From positions 16,062,763 through 16,126,762 of the forward strand of contig NC_133122.1 in assembly GCF_033568475.1 (NCBI RefSeq): a stretch of 64,000 nt of DNA, in the 5' to 3' direction. The position numbers and the translations under genes are program-made. Position 1 is the stretch's first letter. Each line of letters begins with the position of its first letter. This DNA comes from Henckelia pumila. Taxonomy: Eukaryota; Streptophyta; Magnoliopsida; Lamiales; Gesneriaceae. This document shows, one piece after another, positions 53,481-64,000 of this stretch. The notes under the pieces are model-generated. The model was not told the DNA's origin, searched no databases, and saw only the letters and a program-made list of their open reading frames with translations.

Positions 53481-56462
53481 TCATCTTTTGAACCAACTGG
53501 CTCCTCCTGACCTATCGCCTTCTCTTCTTCTTCTGTCGGCTTCTTCTTTTCTTCTGGACTCTTCTTCACGTCTTCTTGCCTCTGCTGCTCTACGTTGCTC
53601 TTCTTCCCCCTTTTTGGCATCACCTTGGTTGAGCCGAAGGATGACCTCAGTGAGTTGAGTGCCAATGCAGGCTTGCATAGTGTCTATTTTTGCATCGATT
53701 TGAGCAAGTAGAGTGGCTTGCATAGTGTCCATCCGATCATTCAACTGCTTGTGAAGGCGATTTTTGGATCGGATAACTTGTTCGGAGACGGTAGAGAGCG
53801 TGTTGATTTGAGTGCGATGATGATTAGTGATCTCTGTGGACAGACGAGCAAGGTCTCGAGACACGGTCTCGAAATGCCGAATCATCGTCTGGCGTGAATT
53901 ATCGACCGATAAGGATGAGTTTGTTATGTCTTGAGAGAAGGACCTAACCGTTTGCATGAGCTCATGAAGCCGATTTATCAAGGTATGATCTAGAGCTGCG
54001 GCCATGGCTTCAATTAAAGAATCATCAGTCTGAAGCATTTGCCCTTCTGGGTCATTTCTTGGTGAAACCGGGCTAGACTCACGATGATGTGGTGCGGGTG
54101 AATTTGCTGGAGAGCTGCCCGATGGACCTTCCAATAATGGTACAGTTGGAGATGTAATAGTTTCGACTGCAGCCAATATGGTTGGTGGAGTACCAGGATC
54201 AGCACTTGGTTCATCCATAATGAGATCTTCCATAAACTTTTCAGTAGATGGAGACGGTTGAAGTGCTGGATCAGCATCAGTCACTTGCTGTTCTGGAGAT
54301 GCAGGTGATACAATAGTGCTTGATATCTCCGTTGGGGGCACTGTTGCTTCACTACTGCAAGGAGCCTCTGTCACAGAGGTGACAGGTATCTCTTGTGCAA
54401 CCACTTCTAAAACATCTTGTGAATGACCGGGAGAAGTGTGAGCGGTCGTCACGGGAGAGGAGTGAGCAATCACAACTGCTTCCGGTTGAGTAACTGCTTG
54501 GACTGCGGTTGAGGAGGGGTCGACCGATGAAGATGCTGCCACATTCGATCTTAGAGCATATGATTGAAAGAGGTCAGCAGTGATGAGATCGGTCAAAATC
54601 CCATCTGAAGAAGGGAGAGCATAGACGTCTTCTTCACCCTGATCTTGAGTGAGAAAGGTTTTCATCATCACTTGTGCTTCCAGCACATAAGCTTGTAAAC
54701 AGGCTGCTGAAGCTGGTGTTTTGACATTGTTGAGAGCTTGGAAGTGCTGAAGTAGTTGAGTGATTTGACGTAGACTATCCTGTAGTCCAGTCAAAATCAC
54801 AAAGTCATCGGCGGCGGTAGGACTCTTGGATTTGAAATTCTTGACACGCTCATTAATTAGCAGTGATAGCAGGCTTCCTCGAAGCTTCAAGTCTATGAGA
54901 TGTCTTCTTCCCAGAGCCTCCACGATGTCTTCAGTATCAGCAAATAGAAGCATCTTCTGCTCAATGACGTTTAGAGATTTCCATTTAGGAAATATTTGAG
55001 CGAGTGTCAAGTGAGTGCGGGAGTGATGCCATCTGTCAAAACGTTGTAGATGACGCTTGACAGTACGGAGCACGTGAGAGATGATCATATTGAGTTCTAT
55101 CGTAGCTGCTGGTTGAGCCTTGGGTGTGTATATCATCACACCTTTCCCTTTGTCTTTGGGATCAGCTAGAGTGACCTCAGGAGCTGATGAGGCACCTTCC
55201 CGGATTATCACACCTTTTGTAGGACGAGGAGCAGTAGAAGCAACAACGGTGGTAGTCTCGACCGTTGGCAGGGTAGGAGCAAGTCCAGAAAGAGACTTTA
55301 GCTTCTTGTGCTGCCTCTTCTTCTCGCCTGCAGGCGTGGATGACACAGCTGCTTTGGAGACCGAAGGAGATGACTTGCTGAAGGCTTGAATCAGTGGAAC
55401 ATTCTAACGTGATTCATCTTCAGAGTCAGATTCGATGATCAGTTGACGCTTGGCAGACTTTTTGGTATGGACTGGTTTGGCCACGACCGAAACCGTTGAA
55501 AGTGGTTGAGGGATAGCAATAACCTTTGCGGTTGAGGGCAAGGTGTCGACCGCAGTCTCTTTCTTGTTCAGGAATTTGAGAATCGTAGACTTGTTGAGCC
55601 ATTTGGTGGGATGCAGAGGCTCAGTCTTGGAAAAGTCCACTCCAAGGACGCCCAAGATGTGGCAGATTTGCAAAGCAAATCCCTCGGATTGCCCTTTGCC
55701 CCTGATCATTTCACATAGAATATTGAACAGAATGTCTGACCAGTTTATGTTGATCTTGGAGGCAATACAAGCCATGTATTGAAATTTCTCCAGCGTCACC
55801 TTGTCGTAAGATCCAGCCTTGGCCAGAAGATTCTTGGCCACGATATTAGTCAGTAGTCTGAATGGAGCTTTGAGAGATGTCTTCTGGGCCGGCAGTTTGA
55901 TCGGAGCATCAGTAGTTGAGAACTCCTTCAACCAATAAGAGCAGTTACCATCTGGAAGATCCGTGCATTTTGTCAAACCCCTGGAGGGCAGATCAAATGT
56001 GCTGGCGAAGAACTTCTGATTGAAGGAGTAGGCCTCTGTCTTAATCAAGCATTTGATAGTCCCATGCTCGATTTGAGCGGTTGCGAAGAACTCCTTCAAA
56101 ATAGGCAAATCGCAGATGGCGCTGCATTCCAGAAATTTCTTTAGTCCAGAGGCTTCAAGCATGGTGAAGACCTCAGTTATTCCTGCGTTGTTTGCCTTAA
56201 CAACGGAATCAAAGTTGATGGCAAGGCAAGTCTTCTGGATCGACATGATATCTGTAGATAAGAACTCGAGCAAAGAGTAAGCAAGAGCTTGAGAGTAATT
56301 TGATGGACCGTTTAATACAATATGAAAGCTTTTAGCAAAGGTGAAAGATTGATATACGAGTGTAAAGAGGTATATATAGGAACCTATGGGCCATAGGGTG
56401 ACGTCATGAAAAGTATTTTTGAAATTCAAAAAGTTTTGAAGTGCATAATCACGGCGCCTCAA
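53481..56462 (-). CDS. SIRE third ORF (env-like position), one internal TAG
   Basis: Two open parts, 55404-56462 and 53481-55346, share one frame and are separated by a TAG at 55404-55406, so together about 993 codons (921 from the better start MSIQKTCLAINFDS at 56246). The N-terminal part (AIEHGTIKC-like region: EFFATAQIEHGTIKCLIK, FDLPSRGLTKCTDLP) resembles the domain often named putative plant transposon protein. The C-terminal part is Pro/Ser/Thr-rich, with a helix (TEITNHHRTQINTLSTVSEQ) and a charged Arg/Glu coil (RRREEESRRKEEADRRR). A hydrophobic segment (IYLFTLVYQSF) exists only if the upstream Met is used. SIRE elements carry env-like ORFs here; no fusion-protein motif is visible. Confidence 0.75.
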
Positions 56463-56612
56463 TTAATGTCATTTGGTTCAAAGCACCAAGCTGCTAGTAC
56501 GAAGCCTGTCAGAGACAAGTTAAAGGCGGATGATATGCCAATATTTATGGCAATCGTAACAGCTAATCTATTAATGTCATATTGACAATCATTCCCCCTA
56601 AACACATGCATA

Positions 56613-59600
56613 CTAACTTAAATCTACTAAGCCAAGAATATTTCGAAAATATGAAAACTTAGCGTCCGGTAGAGGCTTGGTGAATATGTCTGCTGCTTGC
56701 TGATCGGTAGAGATGTATTCCAGCCTGATTTCCTTCTTTAAGACATGATCTCGGATAAAGTGATGCCTGACATCAATGTGCTTTGTCCGAGAGTGCATCA
56801 CTGGATTGTGAGTGATGGCTATGGCACTTGTATTGTCACAGTAGATTGGAGCTTCACTCGACCGAATCCCATAATCATTAAGCTGCTGTTGAATCCAGAG
56901 TATTTGAGCACAACAGCTGCCAGCAGCAAGGTATTCTGCTTCGGCGGTCGAGGTAGCAATTGATGTCTGCTTCTTACTTGACCACGAAATTAGTCTATCT
57001 CCAAGGAATTGACATGTGCCACTTGTACTTTTGCGATCAATTCTACAACCTGCATAATCTGCATCTGAATAGCCAATAAGATTAAGATTTGAATCTTTGG
57101 GATACCAAAGACCCACATTAGTAGTTCCTTTAATATATTTAAGTATTCGTTTGGTAGCAATGAAATGAGATTGCTTAGGTGCGGCTTGAAATCTAGCACA
57201 TAAACAAACTGAATACATGATATCCGGTCGACTGGCAGTCAAATAGAGCAGTGAACCAATAAGGCCTCGATACATGGTTACCTCGACCGGAATTCCCTCT
57301 TCATCTTTATCAAGCTTAATTGATGTACTCATGGGGGTAGATACAGTTGAGCATTGTTCCATTCCAAACTTCTTTACCAATTCCTTGGCATACTTGGACT
57401 GATTGATGAATATTCCAGTTTCAAGTTGCTTTACTTGAAGTCCAAGAAAGAAGTTTAGCTCGCCCATCATGCTCATTTCAAACTTCTCCTTCATCAGTTT
57501 AGAGAACTTTGAGCACAACTTGGGGTTAGTTGACCCAAATATAATGTCATCAACATAAATTTGTACTAGTAACACATGATCACCTTTTACAAATTTAAAC
57601 AGGGTCTTATCGACCGTTCCAATTTGGAAATCATGTTCCAGTAAAAATTTTAGCAAAGTGTCATACCAAGCACGCGGTGCTTGTTTTAATCCATAGAGAG
57701 CTTTGTCAAGTTTATAGATATATTGAGGATGAGTAGGATTGACAAAACCTGGTGGTTGTTCAACGTACACCTCTTCTTGAAGTAGACCATTGAGGAATGC
57801 AGACTTCACATCCATTTGATAAACTTTAAAATTCTTGAAGGCTGCATGTGCAAGAAAGATGCGGATTGCTTCTAGTCTTGCAACTGGCGCGAAAGATTCC
57901 TCAAAGTCTATGCCTTCTTCTTGTCTGAATCCTTGAGCAACAAGTCGAGCTTTGTTACGCACAACAGTGCCATGTTCATCGAGCTTGTTACGAAACACCC
58001 ATCTAGTTCCAATCACATTTTGATTTTTCGGTCGAGGAACTAGATGCCAAACATTGTTGCGGGTGAATTGATTCAACTCTTCTTGCATAGCTTCAATCCA
58101 GCTGGCATCTGATAGAGCTTCATCTATTTTCTTGGGTTCTACCTGAGATATGAAAGCGGCATGCAAGAATTCATTAATCATTTGACCACGCGTTTTTCGA
58201 GGAGCAGAAGGGTCACCTATGACCAACCCAGGTGGATGATCTTTGTTCCACCTAAAATAATTCCCTAAAGGGTTGTCATCAATTGGTTGATGAACGTCCT
58301 CGTTTACTGGATCATCATTGGCTGGAGGATTGTTATCAACCGGTGGATCCACTTCTGGCCTTGTTTGATCACACCCGGTAGAGGGAACTGGATCATCCTT
58401 CTTTGGAGGATATAGATCACTGTCACTCTCTTCCTGTAGATTTGTGTTTTCCAGTCTGTGACTCAGATCATTTATGCTCCCTTGAGTTTGTTCTGTACAT
58501 AGAGTAGATTCATCAAAAACAACATGAATGGTTTCCTCGACCGTTAGTGATCTTTGATTGAACACTCGATAAGCTCTGCTAACGGCTGAGTAACCAATAA
58601 AAGTTCCTTCGTCTGCTTTGGCATCGAAGGCTGTCAAATGGTTTTTGCCATTGTTGTGGATAAAGCATTTGCACCCAAAAATTTTGAAATAAGAAATATC
58701 AGGTTTTGTGTCATTCCAGATCTCATATGGAGTTTTGTTAAATCGTTTATTAATCATAGATCTGTTTTGAGTATAGCAAGCTGTGTTAACTGCTTCTGCC
58801 CAAAGTCTTTGAGAAACATTTGAATCAGCAATCATAGTTCTGGCTGCTTCTTTTAAAGTACGGTTCCTTCTTTCAGCCACCCCATTTTTCTGTGGGGATC
58901 TAGCAGCTGACAACTCATGCTTGATTCCCTGATCATCTAGATAAGTCATAAGAGTGGTGTTTAAAAATTCAGTCCCTCTATCACTCCTGATTCTATCTAT
59001 CACAGTAGATTGTTCATTTTGCAAGCGTTTAAAAAGCTTAATCAGGTGAGGTGCAGTTTGATCTTTTGAAGAGAGAAAGATGACCCAAGTAAATCGAGAA
59101 AAGTCATCTATAACAACAAGAGCATATCTCATTCCCCCTATGCTTCTTACTGGTATAGGACCAAATAGGTCCATGTGAAGTAAGTCTAAACATTTGGAAG
59201 AAGACATACACCCTTTATTTTTAAAAGTTGCTCTCACCTGCTTTCCTAGTTGACAAGCAGGACAAACTTTGTCTTTTATAAAATCTCCTTCGGGCAGACC
59301 AGAAACCAAATCATGCTTCCTCAAGTTAAAAATGGACTTAAAATTTAGATGATTTAACCGCTTATGCCACAACCAATGTTTATCATGATGAGCAGTAAGA
59401 CAAGTAGGTGAAGAACTATGTGAGCAAGACCAGTTTACCTTGTAGGTGTTTAGGTCTCGTACACCGGTCATAAGAGTCTCACCTTTGTCATTTTTTATGA
59501 GGCAAGTGTGTTTGTGAAACTCGACCGAATGATCATTGTCACATAGTTGACTAATACTTATCAAATTATAGCATAGTTTGTCAACAAGTAACACATCTTT

Positions 59601-59840
59601 AATAATGATGTTACCATGGATGATCTTACCCTTACCCACGGTTTTACCTTTGGAGTTGTCTCCAAAGCTGATCTTTGGTCCTTTGCACAACACCACTTCT
59701 GTTAGAAGTTCTGGATTCCCTGTCATGTGTCGTGAGCAACCGCTATCTAAATACCAGGTAGTGTCCTTGATAGAAGTGGTTTTCTCGCCCGTTTGGACTT
59801 TTAGTACCTGCAAAGAGTGAAGAACTTTTGGTACCCATAT
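56613..59840 (-). CDS. SIRE pol (protease, integrase, RT, RNase H)
   Basis: Same frame as gag, after one TAG. Protease [17 protein letters not shown]-pre-integrase zinc region [15 protein letters not shown] and CPACQLGKQ, integrase core from [10 protein letters not shown], reverse transcriptase with [12 protein letters not shown] and [11 protein letters not shown], RNase H with [13 protein letters not shown] and a C-terminal [10 protein letters not shown]. No ATG is well placed at its start, so expression requires read-through of the TAG or the copy is defective for pol. No other lesion was seen. Confidence 0.92.
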   Translation of the reverse strand: MWVPKVLHSLQVLKVQTGEKTTSIKDTTWYLDSGCSRHMTGNPELLTEVVLCKGPKISFGDNSKGKTVGKGKIIHGNIIIKDVLLVDKLCYNLISISQLCDNDHSVEFHKHTCLIKNDKGETLMTGVRDLNTYKVNWSCSHSSSPTCLTAHHDKHWLWHKRLNHLNFKSIFNLRKHDLVSGLPEGDFIKDKVCPACQLGKQVRATFKNKGCMSSSKCLDLLHMDLFGPIPVRSIGGMRYALVVIDDFSRFTWVIFLSSKDQTAPHLIKLFKRLQNEQSTVIDRIRSDRGTEFLNTTLMTYLDDQGIKHELSAARSPQKNGVAERRNRTLKEAARTMIADSNVSQRLWAEAVNTACYTQNRSMINKRFNKTPYEIWNDTKPDISYFKIFGCKCFIHNNGKNHLTAFDAKADEGTFIGYSAVSRAYRVFNQRSLTVEETIHVVFDESTLCTEQTQGSINDLSHRLENTNLQEESDSDLYPPKKDDPVPSTGCDQTRPEVDPPVDNNPPANDDPVNEDVHQPIDDNPLGNYFRWNKDHPPGLVIGDPSAPRKTRGQMINEFLHAAFISQVEPKKIDEALSDASWIEAMQEELNQFTRNNVWHLVPRPKNQNVIGTRWVFRNKLDEHGTVVRNKARLVAQGFRQEEGIDFEESFAPVARLEAIRIFLAHAAFKNFKVYQMDVKSAFLNGLLQEEVYVEQPPGFVNPTHPQYIYKLDKALYGLKQAPRAWYDTLLKFLLEHDFQIGTVDKTLFKFVKGDHVLLVQIYVDDIIFGSTNPKLCSKFSKLMKEKFEMSMMGELNFFLGLQVKQLETGIFINQSKYAKELVKKFGMEQCSTVSTPMSTSIKLDKDEEGIPVEVTMYRGLIGSLLYLTASRPDIMYSVCLCARFQAAPKQSHFIATKRILKYIKGTTNVGLWYPKDSNLNLIGYSDADYAGCRIDRKSTSGTCQFLGDRLISWSSKKQTSIATSTAEAEYLAAGSCCAQILWIQQQLNDYGIRSSEAPIYCDNTSAIAITHNPVMHSRTKHIDVRHHFIRDHVLKKEIRLEYISTDQQAADIFTKPLPDAKFSYFRNILGLVDLS

Positions 59841-61853
59841 CTAGTAGGGTCCAGGTCGGATTAGCCCTTTCGGGACCCACACCTGGAACACCCTTACAGG
59901 TTTGCCCGTGTGTGTGTCCAGAAATCTGTGCGGTCGATAGGCAGTAAATGTGTGTGCTTGTGAGGTTGCTGTGTGCTGCTTGCCTTTTTTATTTTCATCA
60001 GTTAGCCTGTACCTCTTTTGAACTGGCCTGCAATTAAAGTACTGGTAAGGCTTCTCCTTTGACCATCTTTTCTTAGAGTAGTTAGACTCATTCCATGGCC
60101 TTTTGAAATTAGATTGGTTTCCCTTTCTTCTTTCATTAGGTTTTGGTTTGATCCAAGTTCCTCTTTGATTAGAGGTCTGGGGATCCACATATCCCAGCCC
60201 TCTATGCTTAGAGCTTCGTTCGTTCGATACTTTCTGATTTTTGTCAAAGCTGCACTTATCGTGTTCATATATCGTGCTGGACCTGACAAATCTTATTTTG
60301 TTAAGATTGCCTTTGTCCAGGCTTGACTGAATACAGGATTCCATAGACTGTTCATTTGTTCCAAACCCTAGACCGGTTTTATCATGTACCGGTCTTTGGA
60401 TTTCTTGAATCTTGTCAATGGTTACCGAAGATTTATTCCAAGCCTTAATGGTTTCAAGTAGTTTTTTATTCTCAATCAAGGTAGCTTGGAATACTCTTTT
60501 CAAGGTGTCGTTCTCAGTAGCCAGCAGACTTAGCTTGACCTTAAGACCATCAAGCTCTTTTTGCTGCATGCAGCTTGATTTGCTTGACTTATCTTTTAGG
60601 TCAGCTCTTTCTGCCTTTACTTCCTCGAACTCCTTGGATAATGCTTTGTATTCATTAGCCATTTCGTGTAAAGCAGTAACTAAATCACTGTGAGTAAATT
60701 CAGGTGAGCCAAAGTCAAATACCTCCTCAGCTTCTTCTTCGATGTCGGCCATAAGGCATTCCACTTTTTCATCATCGCTGTCATCTGAAGAGCTTCCGGT
60801 ATTGGAGTTGTCAGAGTCAGACTCAGCCCACTTGCTTTTGCTTTCGTCTGCTACTAGAACCCTTTGGTCTCTTCCTTTTCTAAACGTCCTTTTATCCTCC
60901 TTACCCCTTCTTCTTTCGGAGAATTGCTTCTGATCATTGTTCTTAGGCTTGGTGCAGTCTGCAATGAAGTGGCCTGGCTTTCCACAGTTAAAACAAGTAG
61001 GACCATCGTTTGTATGGTCCGATTTATGATAATTTTTAAATTTAGAATTGTTTTTACGCATAAATTTACCAAATTTCTTGACAAAGAGTGTCATGGCTTC
61101 ATTGCTGATTTGCTCAGCTGATCTCTTTGGAGCTACCTCGACCGGTGGACATATCACGGTTGAGGTTAAGGCCTTGGTTGGTTGAGAAGTAGATGGTTCA
61201 TCTTCTGTTCTCATGTTGAGCTCGAACTCATAGGCTTTGAGATCTGCAAAGAGATCATGCAGTTCAACCTTGCTCAAGTCTTTTGACTCTCTCATGGCCA
61301 CTGTCTTGATCTCCCATTCTTTGGGCAGAGCTCTCATAACCTTCACAGCAATTTCACGGTTAGTATAAGTTTTACCTAAAGCAATAAGATCACAGATGAT
61401 ACTACTGAACCGTTCATCAAATTCAGCCATGGTTTCCCCTGGCTTCATTTTGGCGTTGTCATATTTTTGAATGGCCAGAGTGAGCTTGTTTTCCTTTGTC
61501 TGGTCATTCCCTTCACACAGCTGAGTGAGCTTCTCCCAAATCTCCTTTGCTGTGGAACATGACTTGATTTTGCTGAACATATTCTTGTCCAGTGTTTTGT
61601 ATAGGATGTCCCGGGCCACATTGTCAAGATTGGCCTTCTTTTTGTCCTCAGTGGTCCACTCAGCTCTTGGTTTCTCAATCATTTGTCCTGCACCATCGGC
61701 TAGAGCTGGGTTGACCTTCATAATTTTGATAGGACCGTCTGTTATGACATATAGCATGTCATCATCCTGTGCTGCAAGATGTGCCTGCATGCGAATTTTC
61801 CAATCATCATACTCTTCTTTAGAAAACATAGGAATTCTGTTGAAAGAAGTCAT
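59841..61853 (-). CDS. SIRE gag
   Basis: 670 codons from MTSFNRIPMFSKEEYDDW. UBN2/Copia-type gag core (MQAHLAAQDDDMLYVI, later TKENKLTLAIQKYDNAK and KPGETMAEFDERFSS), zinc knuckle CFNCGKPGHFIADC (about 60955-60998), an acidic Ser/Asp stretch (SDNSNTGSSSDDSDDE), a long coiled-coil (about 60480-60700), and a basic C-terminus. It ends at a single TAG (59841-59843) after LIRPGPY; pol continues in the same frame. It forms the particle shell. Confidence 0.9.
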   Translation of the reverse strand: MTSFNRIPMFSKEEYDDWKIRMQAHLAAQDDDMLYVITDGPIKIMKVNPALADGAGQMIEKPRAEWTTEDKKKANLDNVARDILYKTLDKNMFSKIKSCSTAKEIWEKLTQLCEGNDQTKENKLTLAIQKYDNAKMKPGETMAEFDERFSSIICDLIALGKTYTNREIAVKVMRALPKEWEIKTVAMRESKDLSKVELHDLFADLKAYEFELNMRTEDEPSTSQPTKALTSTVICPPVEVAPKRSAEQISNEAMTLFVKKFGKFMRKNNSKFKNYHKSDHTNDGPTCFNCGKPGHFIADCTKPKNNDQKQFSERRRGKEDKRTFRKGRDQRVLVADESKSKWAESDSDNSNTGSSSDDSDDEKVECLMADIEEEAEEVFDFGSPEFTHSDLVTALHEMANEYKALSKEFEEVKAERADLKDKSSKSSCMQQKELDGLKVKLSLLATENDTLKRVFQATLIENKKLLETIKAWNKSSVTIDKIQEIQRPVHDKTGLGFGTNEQSMESCIQSSLDKGNLNKIRFVRSSTIYEHDKCSFDKNQKVSNERSSKHRGLGYVDPQTSNQRGTWIKPKPNERRKGNQSNFKRPWNESNYSKKRWSKEKPYQYFNCRPVQKRYRLTDENKKGKQHTATSQAHTFTAYRPHRFLDTHTGKPVRVFQVWVPKGLIRPGPY

Positions 61854-61892
61854 GATTTGAAAACTTCAGATCAGCAGTTGAGAAAGGAACCC

Positions 61893-61904
61893 GCTCTGAT
61901 ACCA
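61893..61904 (-). promoter_or_regulatory. SIRE primer-binding site (initiator Met tRNA)
   Basis: Minus strand TGGTATCAGAGC, two bases from the LTR. Confidence 0.93.
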
Positions 61905-61906
61905 CT

Positions 61907-63249
61907 TGTTGGGATCGGTTCAGAGGGTAGAGGGGGGGTGAATACACTCTGAAACTTTTCTTCTTCTTCTTTAAAATGATCAAGTGAGGTTTAGTTCACT
62001 TAATCAGTTTTCTCAACTTCTAAAACGTTTTGAACAACTTAAATAGTGCGGAAATAGTTCAGAGGTTTTAGTGATGCAAAGTTTATAATGCAGTGTATGA
62101 GCAGGATGTAAGATAAATGGCAGTAAATGCTAAAGCACGATTTTATGGAAGTTCGAAGGCTTAATCCTTCTACGTCTCCCCTTCTTCCACTTAGGAAGGA
62201 ATTCACTAGAAGACTTTGGTTATTACAACGTCTTGTAATACACCCACTTCAGACTTAGGACTTATCCAATGCCTAATCCGAAACTCCTAGATTTACACAG
62301 ATAAGATTCTCAGTTCTTATCAGACTGGTGGAAGCTTTCAGAGCAGCTTCAAGTCTCTTCAACACTGAGTATAGTTGAGTTGAGCTTCTCAGACTGCAGA
62401 GCGGTCGAGAGGCTTGAAAACCCTAGGATGATCCTTGACGATCAGATATGTGAACTGTAGGCGAGGGTTTATTTGAGCAGCAGATGAATGATCTTGTAAG
62501 TGTGCTCAAGTATATCAGATGAGGACTTCTGATATTATTCAAGTGATTGAAATTTTTCTGAGTTGCTTGTCTCTCTTCGTTGTCTCGTATCACTTGTTGT
62601 TGTTCACGTTGTATCTCTCTTTTTGAGCAATCTTCCCTTTATATAGGTCAATCATCAACGTCTTTATTTTGAACGTTCTGATGCTGCATTGAATGCACAT
62701 TTAATGCTCATAAATGCATTGATGATTCTGCATGAGGATCGTACACTGCAGACAACTTCCAGGGTCCAAAACTGGAATAAACGGTCGAATGCTTTATCTG
62801 CAGTCATTCTGTGTTTTTGCCATTTTGGTACAACCTGTTGTCTTGATTTGCAGGAGTCAACAAATCTTCTGAAACGCCGGTTCTGCTTTTAATAAAGGAT
62901 CCTGCAAAGAACATCTTGTCACAGGTACTTGTCTCGAGATATCTAGATAGGCAGTTGGCATTCTACCGGTAGAGATATTTGTCCTCTGCTGGTTTGAATA
63001 ACCAGTCGATAAGCTTGTGACTTCAATCGGTCGAGAGATAAAGGCGGTTGACAAGCTTCCGGTAGATAGATTTATCCTCTGCTGGTTTTGATAGCCAGTC
63101 GATAGGCTTGTGACTTCAGCCGGTCGAGGGCAAAGGCGGTTGACAAGCTTCCGGTAGAAGTTGTAGTAGATTCCTGAAATACAATGGTTGGCAGCACATT
63201 CCTATACAATGAGTTGTTGTTTGTTATCACCAAAATATCGGATTCAACA
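61907..63249 (-). repeat. 5' LTR of the SIRE element, with promoter
   Basis: Same as the other LTR. On the minus strand a TATA box CCTATATAAAG (62637-62647) would drive the element transcript towards lower coordinates. Confidence 0.93.
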
Positions 63250-63254
63250 CTACC

Positions 63255-64000
63255 CGCAGGGTAGCATCCTGCTGGTGACGTAGCGGCTCATGTGCATCGA
63301 CTAACATGAAATTAATTTATTTATTTGACCAAAAATAACCAAACATTAAAAACTAGTGTATCAAAATCAAACTTTAATGAAAAGTTAATTGTTTAAAACG
63401 AAAAAAATAGATTAATTGCCTTAAAAATAGATAAGTTAATGGACCTAAAAAATAAGTTTCCTTTATTTTTATTATGTTTGTCCAATGTATATATTTATGT
63501 GTGTTTTCAATCAAAGATATAACTTTACCTTTTTTTCACTACATAATAATTTCTAACTCTATGGTAAATTGGGAAAATTTTATGCTAGCAAATGGGCACC
63601 AGAATCAACGGTTCCAAATGATATGCAGATAAATTGATTTGATCTGCAGATCAATCTGAGCCATTGATCTGCCCTTGGGGTAGCCAACCCTAAGGGCAGC
63701 ATAGACAGACCCGGTAAATTGATATCTAAATAAATACAAATATAAAAATTGATATTTATATATAGAGTAAAATTAAGAAATATTTGATTGAATCATAAAT
63801 GTATATTGAATAGTTTTTTTAAAATAATAATAATACGTACAAATAAGTATTCATAAAATTACCTTAAAAAAAGTATTCATTAAATTCTTGCAAAAATAAA
63901 AATAAAAATAAAAATAAAAATATTTCCACATATATTTGATTATAATTTAAAATTGATTGAACTTTTGACGAAAAAAATTGATGTGAGAATGGATTTCAAA
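63255..64000. other. AT-rich spacer with small hairpins
   Basis: No credible ORF. Contains a half-copy of the fold-back repeat (63340-63460), a CTGCCCTTGGGG hairpin (about 63669-63700) and an (AAAAT)n run (63890-63920). Confidence 0.55.

Larger units (their letters stand above)
51966..63249 (-). mobile_element. SIRE/Maximus-type Copia retrotransposon with a third ORF
   Basis: Minus-strand element with 1343-bp LTRs (51966-53308, 61907-63249; offset 9941 throughout), TSD CTACC (51961-51965, 63250-63254), primer site 61893-61904, gag, pol in Copia order, a long ORF downstream of pol, and a purine tract. Open frames inside the LTRs translate identically and I saw no difference by eye, so insertion is recent. 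The long gag with coiled-coil, and an extra ORF 3' of pol, are characteristic of the SIRE lineage. Confidence 0.93.

Noticed and set aside
56613..59840. SIRE pol as a separate gene starting at 59813
   Set aside because: The apparent start is a TTG; the frame is continuous with gag across one TAG, so a separate gene start is not supported.

Overview
The window looks like nuclear DNA from a flowering plant, probably a eudicot. It holds nested LTR retrotransposons, two endogenous plant pararetroviruses (Caulimoviridae), small non-autonomous elements, and only two ordinary host genes, both two-exon short-chain dehydrogenases. Most retroelements keep an initiator-Met tRNA primer site (TGGTATCAGAGC or a close variant). 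No tRNA, rRNA, CRISPR or bacterial-type operon was seen. The species was not identified.

Left half (1-34.1 kb): a stack of insertions whose order can be read from target-site duplications (TSDs). The oldest layer is pararetrovirus 1 (EPRV1; minus strand; pieces at about 23.72-26.23 and 33.17-34.11 kb). A LARD-like LTR element (26227-33172, TSD TTATA/TCATA) split it, and chromovirus-like Gypsy element A (minus, 1-23716, runs off the left edge) cut off its downstream part. Gypsy element B (Del/Tekay type, minus, 3211-22015, TSD AAACA) sits inside the LTR of A. B itself took a solo LTR of its own family inside gag (C, 18838-20290, TSD GTTTC) and a full Copia element at the edge of its 3' LTR (D, 4685-14383, plus, TSD CTACA).

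Middle (34.1-42 kb): a TRIM (TSD CCTAT), a hAT-like MITE, SDR gene 1 (36015-36953, minus), a mostly non-coding 4-kb spacer with small repeats, and SDR gene 2 (40902-41862, minus).

42-49.7 kb: a nearly complete, circularly permuted pararetrovirus genome (EPRV2, minus strand). Read on the minus strand the order is PR-RT-RNase H, transactivator-like ORF, promoter and leader, Met-tRNA primer site, two small ORFs, movement protein, small coiled-coil ORF, coat protein. Damage is confined to six in-frame stops with no frameshift seen; the polymerase ORF is open throughout. The whole block lies between imperfect terminal inverted repeats (GGG...CCC) with a perfect 9-bp duplication TTAAATCTA, the signature of a Mutator-like element. 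So a viral genome is either packaged in, or inserted into, a non-autonomous MULE whose edge is about 12 bp from the presumed TATA box of SDR gene 2. This is the most unusual object in the window.

Right part (49.7-64 kb): a fold-back MITE, a 593-bp non-autonomous hAT element with a perfect 8-bp TSD, then an apparently young SIRE/Maximus-type Copia element (51966-63249, minus, TSD CTACC) with gag, pol and a long third ORF, inserted into a palindrome.
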